NCBI GenBank assembly: GCA_910587295.1
Contig: CAJULP010000109.1
Location: forward strand, 1-53,956
Direction: 5' to 3'
Length of the DNA stretch: 53,956 nucleotides
From: an uncultured Lachnospiraceae bacterium
GTDB taxonomy: Bacteria > Bacillota > Clostridia > Lachnospirales > Lachnospiraceae
The notes below the pieces were generated by a model. The model was not told the origin of the DNA. It did not search any database and saw only the letters and a program-made list of their open reading frames with translations. Below are positions 34,094 to 42,733 of this stretch, piece after piece. The position numbers and the translations under genes are program-made. Each line of letters opens with the position of its first letter. Position 1 is the first letter of the stretch.

Positions 34094-35731
34094 TCAAAAT
34101 TTTTTCTTATTTTTCTTTGCAAAAGCGGCAAAATCTTCTCCCGTAAAGGGTTTACGGCGTGGCTTTTTCTCCTTTTCTTCCACACTCCTCCGGCTGCTTC
34201 TGTCTCTGTCAGCCCCCCACCCGGTTTTCTCACTCCTGCTTTTCCCGTCTTTCTCGCTTCCACGCACCTTTCGGTCTCTTCCTTCTGCGCTTCTCCTTTC
34301 GCTGCGGTTCCTTCCTTCCGAGCTTCTGCGGTCATCCCGCTCACCGCCACGGTCTTTATCCCTGCTCCTTCTGCGGTCTCTCCCGCCACGGTTCCTTCCT
34401 GACCTGCCTCTTTCCAGGAAAGGCTTCTCTTCCTGGATATCCTCCGGCTCCTCGCCCATGCTCATCTGCATGAAAGCGGCCGCCAAATCCAGCACCGTAA
34501 AATGGTTTTCTTCCGCTGCCACACGGATACTCTCCCTGATACCATCAAGGTTCTTGTTCTCCATCACTTCCATTGCATCGGCAAACAGCTTGCCTGACTT
34601 CACCCTGACAATATCCTTTGCTGCCGGTATCTTTCTTTCTTTGATGGTAGTATTACAGATTCTTTCAATATCACGGATCTTGAAGATTTCCCTTCCGGAG
34701 ATCAGGGTAAAGGACCTTCCTGCCTTCCCTGCCCTTCCGGTACGCCCGATTCTGTGTACATAATACTCAATATCATCCGGAATATCATAGTTAAAAACAG
34801 CGTCCACGCCGCTGACGTCAATCCCCCTGGCTGCCACGTCCGTAGCCACCAAGATACCGCATCTCCCATTCCTGAAAAGGTTCATCACCGTATCACGCTG
34901 GTTCTGGGAAAGGTCGCCATGAAGCCCTTCCGCATCGTAGCCCCGGTCCTTTAAAATGCCGGTCATCTCATCCACCATCCGCTTGGTGTTGCAAAAAACA
35001 AGGCTTCTTACCGGCTGATAATAGTCAAGCAGCCTGCACATAGCCTCCATTTTATCCTTTTTGGCAACCCGGTAGTATGCCTGTTTAATAGAAGAAACCG
35101 TCACTTCCTTTGGTGTCACCTTTACAAAAACAGCATCTTTCTGGTAAGTTCCCGCTATATCAAGGATCGCCTGTGGCATGGTAGCCGAAAACAGCGCCAT
35201 CTGATGTTCTTCCGGCATGTCTTCAAGCACCGTCTCAATGTCCTCACGGAATCCCATATCCAGCATTTCATCCGCCTCATCTAACACGATCATCTTGATT
35301 TCGTCAGTCTTGATCGTATGCCGGCGCAAATGATCCATCACCCTTCCCGGCGTACCCACGATAATCTGTACCCCCTGTGAAAGCGCCCGTATCTGCCGTC
35401 TGATATCCTGTCCGCCATAGACCGGCAAAACCTTAATCCCGCACATATATTTCGCCAGCCGCCTGATTTCTTCCGCAGCCTGCATGGCAAGTTCCCTTGT
35501 AGGGCAGAGAATGATCCCCTGGGGCCTTCTTACATTCTCATCAATCCGCTCGATCATAGGGATGGCAAATGCCGCCGTTTTTCCGGTACCGGTCTGTGCC
35601 TGCCCGATCACGTCTTTTCCCTCTAATAATACAGGAATCGCCTGTTCCTGGATAGGCGTCATGACCTCAAACCCCATCTCTGTCACTGCCCTTAAAATAT
35701 TTTCGTTCATTTGTGCGTCGCTATAATTCAT
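34094..35731 (-). CDS. DEAD-box ATP-dependent RNA helicase (CshA/DeaD-like)
   Basis: The 545-residue protein unwinds RNA with ATP. Motifs in order: Q motif GFEVMTPIQEQ, motif I AQTGTGKT, PTRELA, TPGR, DEAD (VLDEADEML), SAT, then the second RecA domain with LVFCNT, TDVAARGID and HRIGRTGRAG. The C-terminal 100 residues are low complexity, rich in R, G, S, D, E and K, ending in a basic patch, as in helicases that bind RNA through a disordered tail. Expression likely starts at the promoter 35927-35955, giving a structured leader of about 190 bases, and continues into the TPR gene. Confidence 0.94.
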   Translation of the reverse strand: MNYSDAQMNENILRAVTEMGFEVMTPIQEQAIPVLLEGKDVIGQAQTGTGKTAAFAIPMIERIDENVRRPQGIILCPTRELAMQAAEEIRRLAKYMCGIKVLPVYGGQDIRRQIRALSQGVQIIVGTPGRVMDHLRRHTIKTDEIKMIVLDEADEMLDMGFREDIETVLEDMPEEHQMALFSATMPQAILDIAGTYQKDAVFVKVTPKEVTVSSIKQAYYRVAKKDKMEAMCRLLDYYQPVRSLVFCNTKRMVDEMTGILKDRGYDAEGLHGDLSQNQRDTVMNLFRNGRCGILVATDVAARGIDVSGVDAVFNYDIPDDIEYYVHRIGRTGRAGKAGRSFTLISGREIFKIRDIERICNTTIKERKIPAAKDIVRVKSGKLFADAMEVMENKNLDGIRESIRVAAEENHFTVLDLAAAFMQMSMGEEPEDIQEEKPFLERGRSGRNRGGRDRRRSRDKDRGGERDDRRSSEGRNRSERRSAEGRDRKVRGSEKDGKSRSEKTGWGADRDRSSRRSVEEKEKKPRRKPFTGEDFAAFAKKNKKKF

Positions 35732-35920
35732 TTCCTGTCTTTCCTAACCTTTCCTGGCACCATGCCAATTTCCATTTTCCTTCAGCGCACGTTCATATCG
35801 TAAACAAAGTGCACCCCAGCGGCATGCACTTTTCCATAAATCCACCACTGTTACGGCACTTCCCTTTACGTAACAAAAGACACCACTTCGTAATAAAAGT
35901 GCTGTCTTTCTTACACGAAC
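35732..35920 (-). promoter_or_regulatory. Structured 5' UTR of the DEAD-box helicase gene
   Basis: Between the promoter and the ATG I see four hairpins on the minus strand. H1 (35876-35909) is a 13-base stem with one mismatch. A second is a 6-bp stem GTTACG/CGTAAC. H3 (35806-35832) is an 8-bp stem AAAGTGCA/TGCACTTT. A small TGGCA/TGCCA hairpin lies near the start codon. The left arm of H1 (GCACTTTT) is also fully complementary to the left arm of H3 (AAAAGTGC), so two exclusive folds are possible. Confidence 0.55.
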
Positions 35921-35926
35921 TTCTAA

Positions 35927-35955
35927 AGTATAGCCGTAAATTCCTATCCTGTCAA
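35927..35955 (-). promoter_or_regulatory. Promoter of the DEAD-box helicase operon
   Basis: On the minus strand TTGACA (35950-35955), a 17-nt spacer and TATACT (35927-35932), close to consensus. Confidence 0.85.
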
Positions 35956-35993
35956 GCATCTTCTTCAAAAACTATAGCAAATATAGCACGGAA

Positions 35994-36475
35994 GTAACCA
36001 TTCAGTCCTGCCGTTTCTGTTGCTGCAATGCTTTCCTCCTGTCACTTCTGGTTTTGCATGGCTTATGATAATCTTTCGATAGATTTTGGAGAAATGGCTG
36101 TTCCAATATATATTCTGCTCGCAGCAGTTGTCTGAAATGCCCTGAACCAAACCTCTGCTAATCTAATAAAATTTTAAGGAAAAAATAAGAATCCGCTCTC
36201 AGAAATGATATTAACGCCCTGTTTTCAAACTTGCTGCGCCTCGGACAAAGAAAACAGGGCGTATATTTACTGAGAGACGGATTCTTGTTTTTTCACTAAA
36301 AATTTTATATGCTTTCACAGCCGTTTGGTGCAGGGCATAAGTTTCTGCGAGAGCAGCTAATAAATATTTGGAACAGCCAATTTCCCAAAATCCCGAAAGT
36401 TATCATAGCCACAAAAACCAGAAGTGACAGAAGGAAAGCATTGCAGCAGCAGAAACGGCAGGACTGAATGGTTGC
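35994..36475. repeat. 482-bp imperfect palindrome (fold-back or MITE-like element, or giant hairpin RNA)
   Basis: The outer ends AACCATTCAGTCCTGCCG (from 35996) and its complement (to 36473) match perfectly for 24 bases and nearly so for about 60. Pairing then continues with scattered mismatches and small indels all the way to a final perfect stem CGCCCTGTTTTC/GAAAACAGGGCG around a 23-base loop (36227-36249). No credible ORF lies inside and I see no clear target-site duplication. It fills the whole space between the glycosyltransferase stop (9 bases away) and the helicase promoter. Confidence 0.9.
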
Positions 36476-36484
36476 CTGAAGCAT

Positions 36485-37435
36485 TCAATCATCATGCAGA
36501 AACTGTTCTATAATGAAGCGGGGCCGCATTTTGCTCTCCAGGTAGATTTTTCCTATATATTCTCCCACTACCCCTAAGGATAGAAGGATCAATCCGCCAA
36601 TCGCCCACACCGAAACCATCAGCGTCGTCCACCCTACAATGGTTGCCCCCATAAAATGCCGCACAAAACTGTAGATCAACATGCCAATACTGACAAGGAA
36701 AATAAAAAAACCAAGCCCGGTAATCAGCCGCAGGGGTTTTACGCTAAGAGATGTAATCCCCTCTACCGCAAAAGACAACATCTTCCCCAAAGGATACTTG
36801 CTCTCCCCCGCAAACCGCTCTCCTCTTTCATAATAGACCACATCCCAGGGATACCCTATCATCGGAACGATTCCCCGGAGAAACAAATTTACTTCCCCAA
36901 ATTCCGCAAGGCCTTCCAGCGCACGCCTGCTCATCAACCGGTAGTCCGCATGATTATATACCGTGTTTGCCCCCATGGCGTTCATAGTCTTATAAAAGCC
37001 TTCCGCAGTGGCTTTCTTAAAAAAACTGTCTTTCGCACGGCTGCTCCTGACGCCGTAGACAATATCTATGCCATTATGATATTTATCGATCATCTCATCT
37101 ATCGCTTCAATATCGTCCTGTAAGTCCGCGTCCATGGAAATCACGAGATCCGCATGGTCCTTCACCGTCATAAGCCCCGCAAGGAGCGCATTCTGATGTC
37201 CCCTGTTTCTGCTTAGATTGATGCCGCTGTATAACGGGTCAGTCTCATGGAGTGACCTGATGGTCTCCCAGGTCCTGTCCTTGGAACCGTCATTGACAAA
37301 TACAATACGGCTGCCATCCCCAGCCTTTCCTTTTTCCATCAGGCAAAGCAGCTTTTCTTTCAACCGTTTTGCTGTCTCCGGCAGAACTTCTTCTTCATTA
37401 TAGCAGGGGATCACAAGATACAACTTATTACTCAT
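36485..37435 (-). CDS. Family 2 glycosyltransferase, polyprenyl-phosphate sugar synthase (GtrB/DPM1-like)
   Basis: The 316-residue enzyme should load a sugar from a nucleotide donor onto undecaprenyl phosphate at the inner face of the membrane. The GT-A domain (1-230) has LVIPCYNEEEVLP, FVNDGSKDRTW, the metal-binding DADLQDD and ERFAGESKYPLGKM. Two helices at about 235-260 and 270-295 anchor it, as in GtrB. Its product is the donor type used by PMT and other GT-C enzymes, several of which are encoded in this window, so it may feed them. That link is inference. Confidence 0.9.
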   Translation of the reverse strand: MSNKLYLVIPCYNEEEVLPETAKRLKEKLLCLMEKGKAGDGSRIVFVNDGSKDRTWETIRSLHETDPLYSGINLSRNRGHQNALLAGLMTVKDHADLVISMDADLQDDIEAIDEMIDKYHNGIDIVYGVRSSRAKDSFFKKATAEGFYKTMNAMGANTVYNHADYRLMSRRALEGLAEFGEVNLFLRGIVPMIGYPWDVVYYERGERFAGESKYPLGKMLSFAVEGITSLSVKPLRLITGLGFFIFLVSIGMLIYSFVRHFMGATIVGWTTLMVSVWAIGGLILLSLGVVGEYIGKIYLESKMRPRFIIEQFLHDD

Positions 37436-37463
37436 TGATATGCCATCCTTATATCACATTAGC

Positions 37464-37504
37464 AAAAAAGGATATCAAAGAATGGTATCTTCGATATCCC
37501 TTTT
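37464..37504 (-). terminator. Intrinsic terminator after tpiA
   Basis: On the minus strand GGGATATC and GATATCC pair around a 16-base loop and are followed by TTTTTT, 36 bases beyond the tpiA stop. Confidence 0.85.
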
Positions 37505-37539
37505 ATCTTGATTTAGTATATTAATATACGTAATCAAGT

Positions 37540-38286
37540 CTAGTAGTTTACGATTTTACCAAAATCAGCCTTAAGGGAAGCACCGCCCACAAGCCCACCG
37601 TCAATGTCAGGCTGTGCAAACAGCTCTGCAGCATTTGCCGCATTTACAGACCCGCCGTACTGGATACGTACCGCTTCTGCCGTTGCTTTGTCATAAACCT
37701 CTGCGATACAGTCACGGATCGCCTTACATACTTCCTGTGCCTGCTCGGTGGTTGCGGTCTTACCGGTTCCGATTGCCCAGATAGGCTCATATGCAATGAC
37801 CATGGATGCCACCTGCTCAGCGGTAACATCAACCAGGTCAGACTTGATCTGCATACGGATCCAGTCAAGAGTAATGCCCATTTCCCTCTGCTCTAAAGTC
37901 TCGCCACAGCAAAGAATCGGTGTAAGTCCTGCTTCCAAGGCTTTTTTCACCTTCTTGTTAAGAAGCGCATCATCCTCCTTAAAGTAATCACGTCTCTCGG
38001 AATGGCCGATAATCACATACTTAACGCCTGCGTCAACCAGCATTGCCGCGGAAATTTCACCGGTGTAAGCACCTTTCTCCTCAAAATACATATTCTCTGC
38101 GCCAACCTCTACGTTGGTTCCTTTTACCGCTTCCACCACGGGAACGATATCAATTGCAGGTACGCAGTATACAACGTCAACATCGTCAGATTTTACCAGA
38201 TCCTTTAACTCTGCACATAATGCAACAGCCTGGCTGGGGGTCATGTTCATCTTCCAGTTGCCGGCTACAATTTTCCTTCTTGCCAT
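37540..38286 (-). CDS. tpiA: Triosephosphate isomerase
   Basis: The 248-residue barrel enzyme interconverts dihydroxyacetone phosphate and glyceraldehyde 3-phosphate. Motifs are AGNWKMNMTP with the active-site Lys, the catalytic His in IIGHSERRDYF, the catalytic Glu in AYEPIWAIGTGKTA and the phosphate loop YGGSVNAANA. It lies 41 bases after pgk on the same strand and ends the gap-pgk-tpiA cluster with a terminator. Confidence 0.97.
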   Translation of the reverse strand: MARRKIVAGNWKMNMTPSQAVALCAELKDLVKSDDVDVVYCVPAIDIVPVVEAVKGTNVEVGAENMYFEEKGAYTGEISAAMLVDAGVKYVIIGHSERRDYFKEDDALLNKKVKKALEAGLTPILCCGETLEQREMGITLDWIRMQIKSDLVDVTAEQVASMVIAYEPIWAIGTGKTATTEQAQEVCKAIRDCIAEVYDKATAEAVRIQYGGSVNAANAAELFAQPDIDGGLVGGASLKADFGKIVNY

Positions 38287-38327
38287 TTTCTTTTCTCCTT
38301 ATATCAAGTTCAATTTTTCAGATTTTT

Positions 38328-39551
38328 TTATTTGTCATCTGCTGCTACAACGCCCGGCAGTTCCTTACCCTCTAAGAACTCTAAAGAAGCGCCGCCGCCT
38401 GTTGAAATATGGCTCATCTTATCAGCAAAGCCAAGCTGGTTTACTGCCGCTGCGGAATCGCCGCCGCCGATAATGGTAGTTGCATCGGTTTCAGCCAATG
38501 CCTTCGCTACAGCAATGGTTCCCTTTGCAAGGATCGGATTTTCAAACACGCCCATAGGTCCGTTCCAGACAACGGTCTTAGCGGATTTTACTGCATCTGC
38601 GTAAAGCTCTGCTGTCTTGCCGCCGATGTCAAGCCCTTCCATATCAGCCGGAATCTTGTCCGCATCCACAACGGATACTTCAATTTCAGCATCAATCGGA
38701 TTAGGGAAGGATGCGGCAATGGTAGTATCAACAGGAAGAAGAAGCTTCTTGCCAAGTTTCTCTGCCTTTTCCATCATTTCTTTACAGTAATCAATCTTTT
38801 CTAAGTCAACCAAAGAGTTACCAACTTCATAGCCTTTTGCCTTTAAGAAGGTGAACGCCATGCCGCCGCCGATGATCAGGGTATCGCACTTCTCAAGAAG
38901 GTTATTGATCACGTTCAGCTTATCCGCTACCTTAGCGCCGCCAAGGATTGCCACGAAAGGCCTTACCGGAGTTTCAACCGCATTGCCAAGGAAATCAATC
39001 TCTTTCTGCATCAGGTAACCTACTGCACACTCGCCGCCTTTTGCGCGTACCACATCGGTAACACCCGCCACGGAAGCATGAGCCCTGTGGGAAGAACCAA
39101 ATGCATCGCAGACATATACGTCGCAAAGATCAGCCAATTCCTTAGAAAATTCTTCGCCGTTCTTGGTCTCTTCTTTGCCCCGGAAACGGGTATTCTGCAA
39201 AAGCACAACATCCCCTTCCTTCATTGCTTCCACTGCTTTGGAAGCGGCCTCACCGGTCACATTGTAATCGGAAACAAAGTTTACTTCCTTTCCAAGCTTC
39301 TCGGAAAGCCTCTTTGCCACAGGCGCTAAAGACTCGCCTTCGTTAGGGCCGTTCTTTACCTTGCCAAGATGGGAGCAAAGGATCACCTTGCCGCCGTCCG
39401 CAAGAAGCTTATTGATGGTAGGCAGTGCCGCAACGATACGGGTCTCGTCCGTGATCTCGCCATTTTTAAGGGGAACGTTAAAATCACACCTCACCAATAC
39501 GCGCTTTCCTGCTACATTGATATCATCAACTGATTTCTTATTTAATCCCAT
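38328..39551 (-). CDS. pgk: Phosphoglycerate kinase
   Basis: The 407-residue enzyme makes ATP from 1,3-bisphosphoglycerate. Visible motifs are VLVRCDFNVPLKNGEITDE, the substrate-binding SHLGK, LILGGAKV-type region (AILGGAKVADK), the NGPMGVFE hinge and the nucleotide-binding GGGDSAAAV and STGGGASLEF. Both domains are complete and the length is close to standard for the family. A terminator-like hairpin separates it from gap upstream. Confidence 0.97.
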   Translation of the reverse strand: MGLNKKSVDDINVAGKRVLVRCDFNVPLKNGEITDETRIVAALPTINKLLADGGKVILCSHLGKVKNGPNEGESLAPVAKRLSEKLGKEVNFVSDYNVTGEAASKAVEAMKEGDVVLLQNTRFRGKEETKNGEEFSKELADLCDVYVCDAFGSSHRAHASVAGVTDVVRAKGGECAVGYLMQKEIDFLGNAVETPVRPFVAILGGAKVADKLNVINNLLEKCDTLIIGGGMAFTFLKAKGYEVGNSLVDLEKIDYCKEMMEKAEKLGKKLLLPVDTTIAASFPNPIDAEIEVSVVDADKIPADMEGLDIGGKTAELYADAVKSAKTVVWNGPMGVFENPILAKGTIAVAKALAETDATTIIGGGDSAAAVNQLGFADKMSHISTGGGASLEFLEGKELPGVVAADDK

Positions 39552-39591
39552 GATTAAATGCCTCCTTCATATAAAATATACAAATAAAGGG

Positions 39592-39618
39592 CCCGGTCCA
39601 TAAGACCGGACCCTTAAG
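39592..39618 (-). terminator. Terminator-like hairpin between gap and pgk
   Basis: On the minus strand AAGGGTCCGGTC pairs with GACCGGGCCCTT (one G-U) around a tight loop, followed by TTTATTTG. The tail is imperfect, so it may be leaky and lower pgk-tpiA expression relative to gap. Confidence 0.75.
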
Positions 39619-39623
39619 GTCTA

Positions 39624-40637
39624 CTATGCTAACTCTGAGAAGTATTTGATTGTCCTTACCATCTGGCTTGTGTAAGAATTCTCATTGTCATACCAGGAAA
39701 CTACCTGTACCTGAGTATTTCCGTCATCCATAGGAGCTACCATTGTCTGTGTAGCGTCAAAGATGGAACCGAAGGTGCTTCCGATTACGTCAGAAGATAC
39801 GATCTCGTCTGTGTTATATCCGAAGGACTCGGTAGCAGCTGCCTTCATAGCTTCGTTGATCTGATCTTTCGTAACGTTTCCTTCTACTACTGCTACAAGG
39901 ATTGTTGTAGAACCTGTAGGGGTAGGAACACGCTGTGCGGAACCGATCAGCTTGCCGTTCAGTTCAGGGATAACAAGGCCGATTGCCTTAGCTGCGCCTG
40001 TTGAGTTGGGAACGATGTTCTGAGCGCCTGCACGGCTTCTTCTCTTGTCGCCCTTCCTCTGAGGACCGTCAAGAATCATCTGGTCGCCTGTGTAAGCATG
40101 AACTGTTGTCATGATACCGCTCTTAATAGGAGCAAGGTCATTTAATGCCTTAGCCATAGGTGCAAGGCAGTTTGTTGTACAGGAAGCTGCAGAAATAACG
40201 GTGTCTTCAGCTTTCAGTGTTTCATGGTTAACGTTGTAAACGATGGTAGGAAGATCATTTCCTGCAGGTGCAGAGATAACAACCTTACGAGCGCCAGCCT
40301 TAACGTGTGCGCTTGCTTTGTCCTTAGAGGTATAGAAGCCTGTACACTCAAGAACAACGTCTACCTTTAATTCGCCCCAAGGAAGCTTGGAAGCGTCTGC
40401 TTCTTTGTAGATTGTGATGGTCTTTCCATTAACAGTGATGGAATCCTCTCCGTAGGATACGCTGTCAGCATATTTGTACCTGCCCTGTGCTGTGTCATAC
40501 TTTAACAGATGTGCCAGCATCTCAGGACTTGTCAAGTCGTTGATTGCTACAACTTCATATCCTTCCGCATCAAACATCTGTCTGAATGCAAGACGACCAA
40601 TACGGCCAAAACCATTGATTGCTACTCTTACTGCCAT
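39624..40637 (-). CDS. gap: Glyceraldehyde-3-phosphate dehydrogenase
   Basis: The 337-residue NAD-dependent enzyme has the N-terminal nucleotide fold INGFGRIGRLAF, the catalytic cysteine in SAASCTTNCLAP (about residue 152), the RRSRAGAQNIVP phosphate loop and VSWYDNENSYTSQMV near the C-terminus. AGGAGG precedes the ATG. It is first in the gap-pgk-tpiA cluster, behind a good promoter. Codons look highly biased, as expected of a very abundant protein. Confidence 0.97.
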   Translation of the reverse strand: MAVRVAINGFGRIGRLAFRQMFDAEGYEVVAINDLTSPEMLAHLLKYDTAQGRYKYADSVSYGEDSITVNGKTITIYKEADASKLPWGELKVDVVLECTGFYTSKDKASAHVKAGARKVVISAPAGNDLPTIVYNVNHETLKAEDTVISAASCTTNCLAPMAKALNDLAPIKSGIMTTVHAYTGDQMILDGPQRKGDKRRSRAGAQNIVPNSTGAAKAIGLVIPELNGKLIGSAQRVPTPTGSTTILVAVVEGNVTKDQINEAMKAAATESFGYNTDEIVSSDVIGSTFGSIFDATQTMVAPMDDGNTQVQVVSWYDNENSYTSQMVRTIKYFSELA

Positions 40638-40672
40638 TTTAGTTTCCTCCTAAAATAATTTTTTATCTTGAT

Positions 40673-40692
40673 TCTGTCAACTGTCAGATTGA
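40673..40692. promoter_or_regulatory. Inverted repeat in the gap leader
   Basis: About 35 bases before the gap ATG, TGTCAA and TTGACA form a 6-bp inverted repeat with an 8-base spacer (between about 40676 and 40695). It lies downstream of the promoter and could be a repressor site or a small hairpin. The position of the arms is approximate. Confidence 0.35.
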
Positions 40693-40713
40693 CAAAATTT
40701 TATCAGCAGGATT

Positions 40714-40742
40714 ATTTTACCTAATTTGTCCAGAAAGTTCAA
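40714..40742 (-). promoter_or_regulatory. Promoter of gap
   Basis: On the minus strand TTGAAC (40737-40742), a 17-nt spacer and TAAAAT (40714-40719), about 77 bases before the gap ATG. Confidence 0.65.
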
Positions 40743-40830
40743 GATGTAAATGAAAAATAATTGCTTTTTTTCCTTATATCTTATAAACTTTTTATAAACT
40801 AAAATAGCAAAACCGAAAAGGAGTCAGATT

Positions 40831-41646
40831 ATGACAATAAAAGCAGATTATCATTTACATTCTTCCTTCTCCGGGGATTCGGACACCCCCATGGAGGATA
40901 TGGTCCTTCAGGGCATATCCCAAGGCTTATCCACCATGTGTTTTACCGAACATTTAGACATGGATTACCCTTATCAAAATGCGGAAGAAGGGTTGTTTGA
41001 ATTGAATACCGACTCCTACCTTTATGAGCTGATCCGTCTGAAAGAAAAATATACTGGCAAGATCCGGATTTTGTTTGGCGTGGAACTGGGCGTCCAGCCT
41101 CATCTAAGAAGAGAGCTTGCCGTCTATGCCAAAAGCTATGATTTTGATTTCATCATTGCCTCCTCCCATATCTGCAACAAAAAAGACCCTTACTGGCCGT
41201 CTTTTTATGAAGGGCGCAGTGACGAAGAAGCTTACCTTGAATATTTCTCTTCCATCCCGGAATGCCTTAAGGCCTTTGGCAATTTTGACGTTTACGGGCA
41301 TTTAGATTATGTGGTACGGTACGGAAAAACAAAAGATACCGATTATCACTGGGAAACTTACAAGGAGCAGATAGACCAGGTCTTAAAGACCCTGCTTTCC
41401 ATGGAAAAGGGAATCGAAATCAATACCGGTGCAACAGGCTACCATCTAAAAGACTTAAATCCCTGTACCGGTATCCTGAATCGCTACCGGGAGCTTGGGG
41501 GCGAAATCGTCACCATCGGCTCTGACGCCCACAGCCCCAGCGCCATCGCACGCTCTTTTGACCTTGCCTCGGAAGTTTTGCGCTCCTGCGGATTCCGATA
41601 TTATGCCACCTTTGAAAAAAGGATGCCTGAATTTCACCGATTATAA
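40831..41646 (+). CDS. PHP-domain phosphatase, HisJ/HisK histidinol-phosphatase family
   Basis: The 271-residue protein is probably a metal-dependent phosphatase of the histidinol-phosphatase type. The metal ligands are in ADYHLHSSFSGDS, CFTEHLDMD, GVELGVQ, IASSHIC, GHLDYV and IGSDAHSP, the PHP order. AAGGAG lies upstream of ATG 40831. No other histidine genes are in the window, so the true substrate could differ. It stands alone on the plus strand and faces mnmA tail to tail, with 10 bases between the stops. Confidence 0.88.
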   Translation: MTIKADYHLHSSFSGDSDTPMEDMVLQGISQGLSTMCFTEHLDMDYPYQNAEEGLFELNTDSYLYELIRLKEKYTGKIRILFGVELGVQPHLRRELAVYAKSYDFDFIIASSHICNKKDPYWPSFYEGRSDEEAYLEYFSSIPECLKAFGNFDVYGHLDYVVRYGKTKDTDYHWETYKEQIDQVLKTLLSMEKGIEINTGATGYHLKDLNPCTGILNRYRELGGEIVTIGSDAHSPSAIARSFDLASEVLRSCGFRYYATFEKRMPEFHRL

Positions 41647-41656
41647 GGTCTGCCAA

Positions 41657-42733
41657 CTACAGGATGGTTCCACCCCCAAGGACGTACTCCCCGTCATAAA
41701 AGACCACAGCCTGTCCCGGCGTGACTGCCCGGACGGGTTTTTCAAATTCACAAAAGATCCGCTCCCCGCCATCCATGCTGATGGTGCACCACTCCCCCTT
41801 ATGGGCGTAACGTACCTTGGCAAAGACCCGCCTTGGCTCTGCCAGCTCTTCCATTCCCATAAAATTAATCCGGTCACAGAAAAGCCTGCTTTGGAACACC
41901 TCCTCTTCTTCCCCGACCACCACCTGATTGGTATGGGGGCAAAGGCGGGATACGAACACAGGATGCCCTAAAGAAAGCCCAAGCCCTTTTCTCTGCCCGA
42001 CGGTATAATGGGTAATACCCTTATGCCTGCCAAGAACAACCCCGTCTCTGGTCACAAAATCTCCTTCCCCATATGCCCTTTCCGGCGCTTCCTTCTCGAT
42101 AAAAGCCGCATAATCACCGTCCGGCACAAAACAGATATCCTGACTGTCCGACTTCCCCGCTACGGGCAGCCCGGCCTTTGCTGCCATTTCCCGTATTTCT
42201 TCCTTCGTATAACCGCCTGCCGGCATCAACGTATGGGCAAGCTGGAACTGGGTCAGATTATACAAAGCATAGGTCTGGTCTTTTTTTGCTGTCACCGAAT
42301 TACGGATGGCATACCTTCCGTTTGACAGCCGCTCCACTCTGGCATAGTGCCCGGTAGCAATATAATCCGCCCCGATCTCCATGCTGCGCTTAAGCAGGGA
42401 TTCCCACTTTACATACCGGTTGCAGGCAATGCAGGGGTTGGGTGTCCTGCCATTTAAATATTCCTCCACGAAATAGTCCACCACCTGGCTTTGAAACTCC
42501 CGCTTAAAATTCATCACATAGTGTGGAATCCCCAAAACCCGGGCAACCGCTCTGGCATCTTCTACTGCCGACAAACCGCAGCATCCCCCCTTTTCTTCCT
42601 CCTGTTCCGGATCCTCGTCCTGCCAGATCTGCATGGTCACACCCACCACATCATAACCTTGTTCTTTCAAAAGGCAGGCTGCCACGGCAGAATCCACTCC
42701 CCCTGACATGCCTACCACTACTTTTTCCTTCAT
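41657..42733 (-). CDS. mnmA: tRNA-specific 2-thiouridylase MnmA
   Basis: The 358-residue enzyme thiolates U34 of Lys, Glu and Gln tRNAs, taking sulfur from a cysteine desulfurase. It has the PP-loop GMSGGVDSAVAA at the N-terminus, a first cysteine in NPCIACNRYVKW, the catalytic cysteine in SQDICFVPDGDY, and a C-terminal beta-barrel. Its ATG overlaps the iscU-type gene stop by one base (TGATG), so sulfur donor, scaffold and user are co-expressed. Confidence 0.96.
   Translation of the reverse strand: MKEKVVVGMSGGVDSAVAACLLKEQGYDVVGVTMQIWQDEDPEQEEEKGGCCGLSAVEDARAVARVLGIPHYVMNFKREFQSQVVDYFVEEYLNGRTPNPCIACNRYVKWESLLKRSMEIGADYIATGHYARVERLSNGRYAIRNSVTAKKDQTYALYNLTQFQLAHTLMPAGGYTKEEIREMAAKAGLPVAGKSDSQDICFVPDGDYAAFIEKEAPERAYGEGDFVTRDGVVLGRHKGITHYTVGQRKGLGLSLGHPVFVSRLCPHTNQVVVGEEEEVFQSRLFCDRINFMGMEELAEPRRVFAKVRYAHKGEWCTISMDGGERIFCEFEKPVRAVTPGQAVVFYDGEYVLGGGTIL

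Noticed and set aside
34159..34473. Arg/Ser/Phe-rich plus-strand frame
   Set aside because: It is the antisense of the repetitive R/G/S-rich helicase tail.
35744..35997. Frames on both strands upstream of the helicase
   Set aside because: They overlap the helicase promoter and its structured leader, and the translations show no motif.
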